Positions 9,073-18,589 of a stretch of 64,000 nt of DNA are shown here, in pieces; positions within the stretch are counted from its first letter, which is position 1, and each line of letters begins with the position of its first letter. The stretch is taken from contig JBAZYC010000001.1 of the NCBI GenBank assembly GCA_041659525.1, positions 186,001-250,000 of the forward strand. The letters run 5' to 3'. The position numbers and the translations under genes were made by a program. This stretch comes from JAAZKV01 sp041659525. Its GTDB lineage: Archaea > Iainarchaeota > Iainarchaeia > Iainarchaeales > JAAZKV01. Below the pieces are notes generated by a model. It saw only the letters and a list, made by a program, of their open reading frames with translations. It had not been told where the DNA came from and searched no databases.

Positions 9073-12000
9073 TTACCTACTTGAAATGCAAGTACTTTCT
9101 TTAGCATCTATTGTTCCTTTCATCTCTTCTCTTAATCCAGTGTTGTTCCAGTAATAGTCTCCGCCAATTACACATACTTTTTGTGTTTTTACAAGTGCAA
9201 TTACATCTTTCAAATTCTTTATATTTACCCCAGCTGTGCTTACTTGTATTAGTTCTCCGTTTCCGTGTGTGCTTTCAAGTGTTGCTGAGTCTTTTGAATT
9301 CATTATCTTAAAAATTGTTGATGAATCTTGTGGTGCGAAGAATGAACCGTAGAATGAAGAGGTTCCTGAAACGCTTGCCATCATCCATGCCATTCCATAT
9401 CCTTGTGCTCCAGTAACTATTCCACTTGACTTTGAATCAGGAGTATTATAGTAAGCTGTCATTGGTGTTCCATCAAATGCAACACAACCTTGTCCGATTC
9501 CAGTCCAAGTAATGAAACTTGATCCTGTTTCTTGTGGTTGTCCATTTACTTCTGCTTGGTAGAATGCATAAGCATCTGTTCCTGTTCCTCTTGTAACATT
9601 TAGTATTACTGGTACTGCTACACTTGGAGTAATTACGAAATCAACATCGTCTCCTATTCTTGAAATGCTTAATACATTTCCTCTTGTTGGAGAACTATTT
9701 AGTATATTGAATGCTTGTGTTCCTTTTATTACTGAAACATTAACATTAGTTATTGCGTTGCTTCTTGCATTTGGTTGTGCGATTACATTTACTCCTTCAT
9801 CATTTGCAATTGTAAATAAATCATCCGTCATTTGTATGTATCCTGCTCCGTATCCTTGTCTTCCGTTTTCAGAATTCATTCCAACTGTTCCATCGAATGC
9901 AACATCATAAATTGGGAAATCCATATCTGGTTCGCCTTGTGGAGCAAGGTCAACTATAATGCTTTCAATATTATTATTATCCCATTCCCATGAATTGTTC
10001 TTGAATTTAATTAATATTCTTACATCGTATTTTCCTGCTTCAAATGCAGTTGGTTTATTTGGCCAAGTTACTGAGAATTTGTCTGATAAGAATAAATCTT
10101 TTACTCCGCTTGAAGTTAATTCTGGTGGAGCTCCTGCTATTTGAGTAATATATTCAATGAAATCATTCTTGAAATCTTCTGTGAATCCATCTCTTAACAA
10201 ATTTGTTTTGAATGAAATGTATTGGATTACTTTCTTTCCACTATCAGTTGTTAGTAAGCTATTTGCGTTAAGTACTTTTTCAAAGTAATCTTTATTAGTC
10301 TTGTATTCTTGGCAAGATGCTGCTCCTGCTGAACCAAGTACTAAAGTTGTTTTAATTAAATCATTAGCAGTGTCATTATTTTCGCATCCAGAGCAAAGTG
10401 GCTTTGGTGTCATTGAAAGATCAATATTGAATGTTCCTGTTCCTATTCCAGTTCTTCCGTTAGCATCAGTTGAACTTACATTGCAAATGTATTTTGTTCC
10501 GCTAGTGAATGTTTTTGTTTCAGTTGCGCAAACATTACTTATTAATGTTCCATCTTGTCTTGCGAACTTGTAAGCAAGTTCAGCGCTTAATTCTAATCCG
10601 TTGTTGTTTTCAACAATTGTTTCGATTGTTGCGCCAGTTGTTCCAACTGGTTTAATTACAACGCTAGTAATTGCTACATCCATTGAAGTTGGACTTAGTA
10701 ATTGTGTCTTTGATCCAACTATATCAAGTGAAGTTGGACAATTCTTTAGACTAGTTCCTGGGTTCTTGAAGAAGTCTCTTAGGTACATTACTTTCTTTAG
10801 TGTAGAGATTGCGAATTGTGTTGAATCACAATAAATGTAATTACTATTATTTTCTGAGTCACATTCTTGTGCGTCTATTTCACTCCAGTTCCATCCTAAC
10901 TTTATCTTTGGAACTGCTTCGCTTCCTGTTATTCCTTTCTTTCCGTCAACATCACAATTACTTAGTGCTATTGCAGGACAAGCGTATGTCTTTGGTCCGC
11001 AATCAACGTACTCGTATGAATCGAATAATAAGTGGAATTTCTTTTCGTAGTTTCTAATTTCTTTTATTACTAAATCATTTGAATCTATTTGTGCAATTTC
11101 TTTACCTACTCCAGTTGGAGAAAACATACTTCCTAGTGCACCAAATATTCCGCTGCTCTTTTCGCTGTCCTTTGCCTCTCCTCTCTTATCCGCTTGTTCT
11201 TTTATGTAATCATAATCATATTCCATGTCATAAACTTTTTCTTCCCCAGTTACAGTTAAAATTCCTGTGAATGGTTGGTATTGTGATCTGTTAACTGCTT
11301 TTCCTGCGTTAACAAATTCTAGTTCTCTTATTTCTGCTAAGCCCATTGTTGCACTTAGTGCTTGTTGATTGAATAAAACATTTCCAGTGTAATTAGCACT
11401 ACTTGATTGACCAGTTTGTGGCATAGCAGTTGTTCCAGTTGATTGTGCTCCATAATAACTATCATAATCAAAAGTTTTTTCTCCAACAGTCATTTGGATT
11501 CCTTCAGGACTAGTTAGTGCAACATTATTAATTTCCACCATTGGTACTACGAAACTATCAGAGTAATTAACAGGAGTATCGCTTGCACTCAACCATTCAA
11601 ACATGAAAGTAGTAGCAGCACCTGCAAGAGCACCCATTCCCCAAGAGTTAGTCATATATCCAGCTCCAAAGCCCATTCCGCCTTTAAGCAAAGCATTCAT
11701 CATTCCATTTTGTGTAGATGCAGTAGGACTGCTATTAGAAGAAGTAAAGCTATTAGCTAGGATGAATTGGCCAGTTGGTGAAGAAGATTTACAAACTCCA
11801 TCACTTACTTTTTCCATATTTGAATTATAACAAAAATAACCCTTAACCCCATTTAACTGCCAAAGTTCCCCATCTTGATTCCAAATTTCATAGTGTTCAG
11901 CATCATCTTGAATAGTAAAAGTACCTAATTCAGGATAGTTAGGTATTGTTGAAATATCAGTAATATTCCAACTCTCATCATAATTATCTAATGCAAGTGC

Positions 12001-15000
12001 TTTCGAAGCCACCCCTTGGGTTCTCAAAATAGTTTGTTGCTTAATTAATTCTGTAGGATCTGTACTTGTTGTATTATCTGTATTAGAAACAGCAGGTGTT
12101 GAACCTGTATTAGTAACAGGAACTACTGTATCAGCTACTTTTACTTTTACTAATCCGCTTAGTCTTGTACTATCAGCACTAACTGCTTTTTGAGCAGCAA
12201 CTATTTGTGATAATTTGTTTGTAACTAATAAATCTCTTATTTCTTTTTCTGCTGAACAAAAATCAGCACCATAACATTGAGCAATTCCAATTGCCGAGGC
12301 TGTTCTTGAGGCAGTGTTTTTCATTGCTGTCAAGATGGTATTAAGTTCATTAACAAATACATTTGCTTTTTGAGTTGCATCTCCTGTAATTTTATCTCTG
12401 TCTTTTGATAAGCATTTATTACAAAAGCTGTAGTAACCTTGCAAAACAGTGTTTTCTTTAAGTAACAAATTTGATTCTAAAGAAGTAAATTTAGCAGCAC
12501 AATCAGTTTTAGTAGTAGAATTAGAAGATTGGCAAAATTCTTTTGTTACACAATCTGCATAATCCATTGGAGGAGCTTTAATTGTACCTGTTCGATTATT
12601 TGGAATAAACCCACACCCATCAAGCATTGTGTTTACATCATTAATAGGTTTTTTCATTCCTTCAAGGTTAGAATTAATATCTGTTAAATTTTTCTGTATT
12701 ACCTCTACTTGTTCTGTAAATAATTTATCATATTCAGCTTGTTTAATTGTGTAATACTCAGCTACTTGTTTCTTTATCTCTTGTTCTTTACTATAAATTG
12801 TGTCAGCTAAATTTGATGCTACTCCTAATTCACTTTTTTCTAACGCAACATTTTGAGTATCATAATAATTTCTCAACTCTTGTGTTTTACTTTGAACTAT
12901 TTCTTGTCCACCTTGCTTAATTTCATTATCCTTAGCTTGTATTTTTGCAACTGCTGCTTTAATTAATTTGTAATCATTATCTATTGTTGTTTTTTGTCCA
13001 CTTGCAGCCGCAGCGAATAATAATTTCACTCCCTCTTCTGCACTAGCCATACTTCCTTTTTTAGCTGGAGTAGAATCAATTATTTTTCCTTCAAGTGCTG
13101 CTCCTGTTTGACCAACTAATAATTGTTGTTGCCCGTTTTGTGTTGGTGCTTCTGTTCCTGCAATTCCTCTTACTTGCGCAGTTCTATTCGAAATTTTTGC
13201 TTGTTCTCCTGCAGCATATTCAGCTATTGCTGGAGGAACATTAGTTTTTCTTGTTTCAATATAATTTGTTGGGTGATCCTTCGCATTTTGTATATCTTTT
13301 GCACTTGGTTTTCCGCCCCACCAATTTGTTTCAGAGTCTTTATCTTGGTTTATGTATCCACCAATTCCACCAGTGATAGCACCCATTATTGCCATCTTCC
13401 AAAGTTTAGAGTAATCGTATGGTACTATTCCGTCTACTTTTGCACTCACTGTTTTTTCAAGGCAACTATTCTTCAAGTATCCTCTATCTATTCCATCGAA
13501 TTCATTGAATGGTGAATCGTATACATCATATTGGTATCTTGTTAAGCTAAAGCAACTTGATTCATCTTCTATGATTACTTTCACATTTCCAATTATTTCT
13601 AAACTTGTTCCTTGTTGTCTTGAGTATACTAATATACTATAAGCTCCAGGAACTTGTCCTTCACTTGCTGTTACTGTAATATCTTTTGATTCGCTTGCGT
13701 TAAGGGTAAATGTTTTATTAGAAATTGCTCCTTGTAAGTCTCCTGAATCTAATTGGAAGTCTGCTTTTGTTTTACAAGAATTTGTAATTGAGAAACTTGC
13801 TGAGCCTGGTGCTGAGATTGTAATTAGATCTGCTCCTATTACTACACAATCTTGAATATTTTCATAAGCAATATCATATTTCATTTCTGCAGTTATTTTT
13901 TGGCTCTTTGAATCTGTTGAATTTAGTGCTTCAAATACAATGCTTCCAACCGCTTGTCCGCTTCCTCCACTCATTGGAGTGAATTTTACTGTCACTGGGA
14001 TTTTTTCTCCAGCGTTAAGAGTAGTTTTGAATACTCTAGCATAAGCTGTTCCTAATTCTACTAGCACTGTTTTTGTTTGTGCTGTAAATGTTCCGCCAAT
14101 TGTTCCTGCTGTAGTTAGAGTAGCACCCATATTCTTTAGTGAAACTGGTTTACCATCTACTATACAATTGTTTTTGATTTCGAAACTTGTTTCTACTTGG
14201 TTTCCTCTTGTACTTGTTGTCCAAGAAGTTTGAGTTACTTCTAAGCATGATGGATTGTCAACATCTTTTCCAAGCCCTACTCTAATTTTTGCTTCTACTT
14301 CTTTTACCCATTCTTTTCCGTCTGAGCCAACAGTTATTTCAAATACTCCATCTAAATCATCAGCAGTAGGAATTGTGCTTGCTGCGATTACTTTGAAATC
14401 AATTTCTTCAAAGTCCTGTGATTTAATTACTGTTCCAACGTAAGCTGCAAACCATGATTCTATTTGTGCTTCGTTTAATAGTCCTTTTAATTTTCCAGTT
14501 AATTTAATATCTTTAATTGTTAAGTCAAGTCCTGTTTTGTTTGTTATTTTTACTGTCTTTGTTTCACTTGGCTTTGATTGTGGGTTTACTGTAAATGCTA
14601 ATGCTGTTGGACTAACTTCTATTACATCCTCAGCTATAGTAAATTCTTTTACAAGTGTTTCATATTCTGGTTTTTCTATTTGTAATCTCAATTTCTCCCC
14701 AGGGAAAGAAGCAGGAATAATTAGTGTTGCTTGTCCGCTTTTGTTTGTTATCTTTGATAATAAAAGTGCTCCGAATCTATCATAGATTTTTACAATTGCT
14801 CCTTCTACTTCTACATTGTTTTGAACATTAACTGCTTTTATTGTTAGAGTACTTTCTTTTCCTGAAACAATTTTTGGCATTTCGTCAACAAACTCTCCAT
14901 TTTGCATGTACTTTATGCTCATTTTTTTATCAGAAGCAACGTTTATTGTAAATGTTTTTTCAAATACTAATGAGTTGTCCTCTCTTATTCTTAGTTTGAT

Positions 15001-17751
15001 TGTTCCTGATCCAGTTTTTTGTGGAGTAACGTTTAGTGAAACAAAATCAATTGAAGAGTTTCTAACAAATCCAGGAGTATCTATCCAATCTGTTTCGTAA
15101 GCGTTTATTGTTGCTGTTACTGGAGTGTACTTTGGAGTTAGTAGTGAATAATTTTCAATATACAAATTTTCTTCAGCATTCGCAAGCATTGTCTTTGCTC
15201 TGTCAAATCCAATTAATGAATTATTCATTACTTTGATTGAAAGTGAGTACTTTGAATTGTTCTTTGCTTCAAATGAATCAGTAAATGATTGAGTAAAGTT
15301 ATCAGGATCAGTGTAAGTTGAAGTTATGCAAAATGATTTCTCTTCGTTAACATTTTCGCATAGAGTTTCTGTTCCTACTGAAACATAAGCTTCTTTAGTT
15401 GAAGCGTATAGTTCTTGTTTTGCACTTGAATTTTGACTTTTTCCCAGTTCAGCGTCCACTAAATCTCTTTCGTAATCTCCCTCTTCTATTCCCCATGCTC
15501 TGTATCCAATATCAAGTCTTTCTTCTGCTTGTGCAGTTGGTCTGATTTTTACTTTTACCCCTACAATTATTTTTCCAGGAGTATAACTTCCTTGTGTCCA
15601 TCGAACTTCTGCCCACTTTGCTTCTTCTAAATTAATGTATTTTTCATCAATAGCATATCCTTTTGGTTTGTTGTAAGTTGCTCCTGTTGTAATTGTTTTC
15701 TTTGCTGGAGCCATAACACTTTTAATAAAAATTTTGTCCAGCTCTGTTTTTGTAATATTATCTTTTCCCATTCTAACAAATAATCCTAATTCTTCGTAAT
15801 CTTTTTCGTGTGGAGCAGTTACTTCAAATAGTGCGTCATATTCTTGGTTTGCTTCTACCTTTAGTGCTTTTGAATTGTTCTTGAATAATCCTAAAAAGTT
15901 TACACTAATTTCTTGCACTGGTGGTTTTACTAGTACTACATCAAATGAAATAGTTCCGTCTCCAATTACTTGTACTGGCATTGTAGTGTATGATTCGTAC
16001 TCAGGAGTGTTGTCTTCTTTTAGTTTCTTTATTACTGCGTAAACTTTTTTGTCAGATTTAATTGCGAACTCGATTGTTCCATCAATATTTTCCACCATTC
16101 TTTTTCCGCTTACTGCGTTACTTAGTTGGGCAGTTTCTATGTATTCATCAAATAATTGTACTTCAGCAAATTGAATTGGCTTGTTATCAATATCTTTTAC
16201 ACTTACTCTTACTTTCCCTAGTGGAACTTGTAATTGTACTGTAAATACTTCTGTTGAATTTCTTGCGCTAAATTCTTTTGCTTCGCTCCATCCTGAGTAA
16301 GATGCTTTGAATGCGAATGCTCTATAAGTTTCTCCTGTTTTTGAGTTAACTACAGGATTCCATGTTACATACCCATTGTAATCAGTTATTTTTTCAGTGT
16401 AAGATAATTTATATTCATCCTGATCTTTTGAACCGAATAGAGCTACTTTTGCATATGAAACAGCCTTTCCATCTTGATCAATTACTCTTACTTTTAATGG
16501 GTTTCCGCAATTAGAATTTGTTTTAACCATTGATAAAGTTACTGAATCCCCAACATTTGCATCTCTACTTGCGTCACAATAACCATCTTTTGTTGCAACT
16601 ACTACGTAATTTCCTTCTTCAGCTAATTCGAATAGTACTTCTCCAGTTGAGTTTGTATCAGTGTTATTTATTTCTGTTGTCTTTGAAGCATCAAGTTTCT
16701 TTAGTAAAGTTAAGTATACTCCTTCAAGTGCAATTGATCCTTCTTTTGCAGTTGCTTTAATGAACCCAATATAATTTTTTTCCATTGCAAGGTCTACAAA
16801 TTGTGCTCCACTCTTTGAAACTGTAGTAAGTGGAGTTTCTTTTTGTTTGTAACCTGCTTCCTGTCTAACTTTGAATTTGTAGTCTCCTAGAGGTAAATCA
16901 AATATTGCTTGTCCGTTGCTTGCTTGTTTTGTATCAAATGGAATATATGAATTATCCCCCCTGAATGCTTGTACTGTAACATTTTCTGTAATTAAAGTTG
17001 CTCCAACTTTTAAGTTAACTGTAAATCTTACTGTTTCTGTTGGAATTTTTGATTCAACTGTGAACACATTGCTTGGTCCAATTAAAGTAATTGATTTTGT
17101 TGCATATTTTGGTGAAGAAATATCTACTGTTAATGTTCCGCATTCTTCTGATTGCGATACGTTTGTTGTTCCACCGTAAATTGTTTCTGCTTCTGGAGGA
17201 GTTATTCCTGAAGAGCATCTGTAAACAAGAGTCATTTCGCCTGTAGCTATTTCGCCTGTTTCTGTTTCGAATCTAATTGCTTTTTGAGAGAAACTTACTC
17301 TTTTTACTGGCAATCTTAGTTCTTCTACTTTTACAAAATCATCAATTGTAACTGGAACGGTAGTAGTTTGTTCTCCTTTTTCTGCAGTTACTTCAATAAC
17401 AGAATTATAAGCAACGCTTAGTTCTTGTATCATTCCAAATTCGTTAGTGTAATATTCTCCTTCTATCCCCACCAGAGTTACTTTTGCTCCGCTTACACTA
17501 GCACCGTCTGAGTCAACTACGCTTAGTTTTAGAGTAGCTGGAGTAGTTCCTACTATTCCAAATAGGCCCATTCCCAGTAATAAAAGGGTTAAAAATATTA
17601 GAATTAAGAATAAAGCAAAACTAGGGACTATATTGTCCACTGGATCAATTACTTTGTAAACAGGAACGTGGGCATCGATTTTGTCCCAAAAAGCGTACCA
17701 TTTCTCTTCGCCTAAGTAGTAAATATCTTTGAGTTTTTCCCCAATACCCAT
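9073..17751 (-). CDS. Giant N-terminally anchored surface protein 2 (2892 aa)
   Basis: The paralogue of giant 1. I place the start at the ATG at 17751 rather than the GTG three codons earlier, because a GTGAT ribosome-binding site sits five bases before it and because the N-terminus (MGIGEKLKDIYY) then matches the other giants in length. EEKWY, VP and VPSF lead into a membrane helix at about 43-66. Ig-like/carboxypeptidase-regulatory-like repeats follow. Near residue 1450 comes a glycine-rich segment (AIMGAITGGIGGYI), then an insert of about 550 mostly helical residues, with long coiled-coil-like stretches around EIKKQVAEYYTIKQAEYD and several cysteines. A second glycine-rich segment lies near 2017-2062. 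The cysteine module (IKLGWNWSEI, YIYCDSTQF) is at about 2265-2323, and GRQGYG recurs near the end. The role is unknown; a structural or adhesive surface protein is inferred. Confidence 0.85.
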   Translation of the reverse strand: MGIGEKLKDIYYLGEEKWYAFWDKIDAHVPVYKVIDPVDNIVPSFALFLILIFLTLLLLGMGLFGIVGTTPATLKLSVVDSDGASVSGAKVTLVGIEGEYYTNEFGMIQELSVAYNSVIEVTAEKGEQTTTVPVTIDDFVKVEELRLPVKRVSFSQKAIRFETETGEIATGEMTLVYRCSSGITPPEAETIYGGTTNVSQSEECGTLTVDISSPKYATKSITLIGPSNVFTVESKIPTETVRFTVNLKVGATLITENVTVQAFRGDNSYIPFDTKQASNGQAIFDLPLGDYKFKVRQEAGYKQKETPLTTVSKSGAQFVDLAMEKNYIGFIKATAKEGSIALEGVYLTLLKKLDASKTTEINNTDTNSTGEVLFELAEEGNYVVVATKDGYCDASRDANVGDSVTLSMVKTNSNCGNPLKVRVIDQDGKAVSYAKVALFGSKDQDEYKLSYTEKITDYNGYVTWNPVVNSKTGETYRAFAFKASYSGWSEAKEFSARNSTEVFTVQLQVPLGKVRVSVKDIDNKPIQFAEVQLFDEYIETAQLSNAVSGKRMVENIDGTIEFAIKSDKKVYAVIKKLKEDNTPEYESYTTMPVQVIGDGTISFDVVLVKPPVQEISVNFLGLFKNNSKALKVEANQEYDALFEVTAPHEKDYEELGLFVRMGKDNITKTELDKIFIKSVMAPAKKTITTGATYNKPKGYAIDEKYINLEEAKWAEVRWTQGSYTPGKIIVGVKVKIRPTAQAEERLDIGYRAWGIEEGDYERDLVDAELGKSQNSSAKQELYASTKEAYVSVGTETLCENVNEEKSFCITSTYTDPDNFTQSFTDSFEAKNNSKYSLSIKVMNNSLIGFDRAKTMLANAEENLYIENYSLLTPKYTPVTATINAYETDWIDTPGFVRNSSIDFVSLNVTPQKTGSGTIKLRIREDNSLVFEKTFTINVASDKKMSIKYMQNGEFVDEMPKIVSGKESTLTIKAVNVQNNVEVEGAIVKIYDRFGALLLSKITNKSGQATLIIPASFPGEKLRLQIEKPEYETLVKEFTIAEDVIEVSPTALAFTVNPQSKPSETKTVKITNKTGLDLTIKDIKLTGKLKGLLNEAQIESWFAAYVGTVIKSQDFEEIDFKVIAASTIPTADDLDGVFEITVGSDGKEWVKEVEAKIRVGLGKDVDNPSCLEVTQTSWTTSTRGNQVETSFEIKNNCIVDGKPVSLKNMGATLTTAGTIGGTFTAQTKTVLVELGTAYARVFKTTLNAGEKIPVTVKFTPMSGGSGQAVGSIVFEALNSTDSKSQKITAEMKYDIAYENIQDCVVIGADLITISAPGSASFSITNSCKTKADFQLDSGDLQGAISNKTFTLNASESKDITVTASEGQVPGAYSILVYSRQQGTSLEIIGNVKVIIEDESSCFSLTRYQYDVYDSPFNEFDGIDRGYLKNSCLEKTVSAKVDGIVPYDYSKLWKMAIMGAITGGIGGYINQDKDSETNWWGGKPSAKDIQNAKDHPTNYIETRKTNVPPAIAEYAAGEQAKISNRTAQVRGIAGTEAPTQNGQQQLLVGQTGAALEGKIIDSTPAKKGSMASAEEGVKLLFAAAASGQKTTIDNDYKLIKAAVAKIQAKDNEIKQGGQEIVQSKTQELRNYYDTQNVALEKSELGVASNLADTIYSKEQEIKKQVAEYYTIKQAEYDKLFTEQVEVIQKNLTDINSNLEGMKKPINDVNTMLDGCGFIPNNRTGTIKAPPMDYADCVTKEFCQSSNSTTKTDCAAKFTSLESNLLLKENTVLQGYYSFCNKCLSKDRDKITGDATQKANVFVNELNTILTAMKNTASRTASAIGIAQCYGADFCSAEKEIRDLLVTNKLSQIVAAQKAVSADSTRLSGLVKVKVADTVVPVTNTGSTPAVSNTDNTTSTDPTELIKQQTILRTQGVASKALALDNYDESWNITDISTIPNYPELGTFTIQDDAEHYEIWNQDGELWQLNGVKGYFCYNSNMEKVSDGVCKSSSPTGQFILANSFTSSNSSPTASTQNGMMNALLKGGMGFGAGYMTNSWGMGALAGAATTFMFEWLSASDTPVNYSDSFVVPMVEINNVALTSPEGIQMTVGEKTFDYDSYYGAQSTGTTAMPQTGQSSSANYTGNVLFNQQALSATMGLAEIRELEFVNAGKAVNRSQYQPFTGILTVTGEEKVYDMEYDYDYIKEQADKRGEAKDSEKSSGIFGALGSMFSPTGVGKEIAQIDSNDLVIKEIRNYEKKFHLLFDSYEYVDCGPKTYACPAIALSNCDVDGKKGITGSEAVPKIKLGWNWSEIDAQECDSENNSNYIYCDSTQFAISTLKKVMYLRDFFKNPGTSLKNCPTSLDIVGSKTQLLSPTSMDVAITSVVIKPVGTTGATIETIVENNNGLELSAELAYKFARQDGTLISNVCATETKTFTSGTKYICNVSSTDANGRTGIGTGTFNIDLSMTPKPLCSGCENNDTANDLIKTTLVLGSAGAASCQEYKTNKDYFEKVLNANSLLTTDSGKKVIQYISFKTNLLRDGFTEDFKNDFIEYITQIAGAPPELTSSGVKDLFLSDKFSVTWPNKPTAFEAGKYDVRILIKFKNNSWEWDNNNIESIIVDLAPQGEPDMDFPIYDVAFDGTVGMNSENGRQGYGAGYIQMTDDLFTIANDEGVNVIAQPNARSNAITNVNVSVIKGTQAFNILNSSPTRGNVLSISRIGDDVDFVITPSVAVPVILNVTRGTGTDAYAFYQAEVNGQPQETGSSFITWTGIGQGCVAFDGTPMTAYYNTPDSKSSGIVTGAQGYGMAWMMASVSGTSSFYGSFFAPQDSSTIFKIMNSKDSATLESTHGNGELIQVSTAGVNIKNLKDVIALVKTQKVCVIGGDYYWNNTGLREEMKGTIDAKESTCISSR
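11575..13410 (-). other. Variable, largely helical insert of giant 2 between glycine-rich hydrophobic segments
   Basis: The insert is framed by MAIMGAITGGIGGYI and GMGFGAGYMTNSWGMGALAG. Between them lie about 550 residues that differ sharply from the beta-rich remainder. There are long charged helices, a cysteine-rich patch with CxxC-type spacing (YSFCNKCLSKDRDK), and a Pro/Thr/Asn linker. The framing segments correspond in position to those of giant 1 (residue about 1450 in both). Confidence 0.6.
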
Positions 17752-17815
17752 CAAAATCACGAAATTAACTTACTCACTCAATCAATTGACTTTGCTATAA
17801 AAATTACGTTGCTTG

Positions 17816-17825
17816 TATATAAATA
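17816..17825 (-). promoter_or_regulatory. TATA box of giant gene 2
   Basis: The minus strand reads TATTTATATA, a close match to the archaeal TATA box. Transcription would start about 25 bases downstream near 17790, giving a leader of about 40 bases before the ATG at 17751. It is the clearest promoter inside the giant-gene cluster, so giants 2 and 1 can probably be transcribed separately from the upstream genes. Confidence 0.55.
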
Positions 17826-17980
17826 CTTTACCCCTGCCTAAAAACTTCTCAATAAACCTTGTTTTTTAGCCATTTTTTTAGCAAAAACTAACTAATTTTT
17901 ATTTTTTAATAATTCCAAAATTTTTTTTAACAAAATTTACTAAAAAAATATTTTTTTTCAATTAAATTTTTCTAAAAAAA

Positions 17981-18481
17981 TTATCTTCTTATTAATTTAG
18001 AAACATCCCCTATTATTGAAGATGCTTTTTTTCCATCTACTAAAGTTAATCCCATAAAATCTTTTGGCCAATATTCCATTATCATTGGAAGAATTGCTTC
18101 TGCTATTAGTGCAAGTGCAATTGAGAGCACTAGTAGTGTTGCAATTAGTTTCCAGTGTTGCATAAAATTATTTTTTTTATTAAAATCATCTTGAAGTAAG
18201 AAACCTATTTTCGCCCCTGCATAAGTTGCAATTAAAGTTGGGACAATGTACAAGAAAATTGCTACATTTTTTTCTGTTCCAAGTTGTAATCCGAAGAATA
18301 TGCTTGGAATAAATACAAAGTATCCAAAAAAAATTATTCCAGAAAGAAAATACCCTATTGTAGTTAAAGTAAATGGAATATCTATCATGAAAGTATTTGT
18401 AGGAATAAAATAAGCATAAGCAAATGCTGCAAAAAGAGCCATCATACTTAACATAGTTAGCGCGAGTGCTCTTTTATCCAA
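17981..18481 (-). CDS. Four-helix integral membrane protein, unknown function (166 aa)
   Basis: A 166-residue protein with four clear membrane helices at about residues 7-26, 32-60, 72-95 and 110-130. The C-terminal 35 residues are soluble (YWPKDFMGLTLVDGKKASSIIGDVSKLIRR). The start is a TTG preceded by a strong GGTGTTGAT ribosome-binding sequence at the right distance; no upstream ATG is in frame. It sits alone between giants 3 and 2 on the same strand, so an accessory role for the giants (assembly or export) is possible. There is no recognisable family motif. Confidence 0.65.
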   Translation of the reverse strand: MDKRALALTMLSMMALFAAFAYAYFIPTNTFMIDIPFTLTTIGYFLSGIIFFGYFVFIPSIFFGLQLGTEKNVAIFLYIVPTLIATYAGAKIGFLLQDDFNKKNNFMQHWKLIATLLVLSIALALIAEAILPMIMEYWPKDFMGLTLVDGKKASSIIGDVSKLIRR

Positions 18482-18546
18482 ATCAACACCATTTTATTTT
18501 TTTTAAAAGAAAAAAATTAATTTTTATTTTTTATTAATTTCGAAGG

Positions 18547-18565
18547 GTGTCCAGGATTTTGAGTT
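18547..18565 (-). repeat. 19-bp shared 3'-flanking element, copy 1
   Basis: On the plus strand GTGTCCAGGATTTTGAGTT. It lies 25 bases after the stop codon of giant 3 and matches 18 of 19 bases of a sequence downstream of aCPSF1 (40057-40075). Both copies have the same orientation relative to the upstream minus-strand gene. This suggests a shared 3' UTR or termination element or a small dispersed repeat. Confidence 0.5.
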
Positions 18566-18589
18566 TATATCAAATTAACTTTTCAAAAT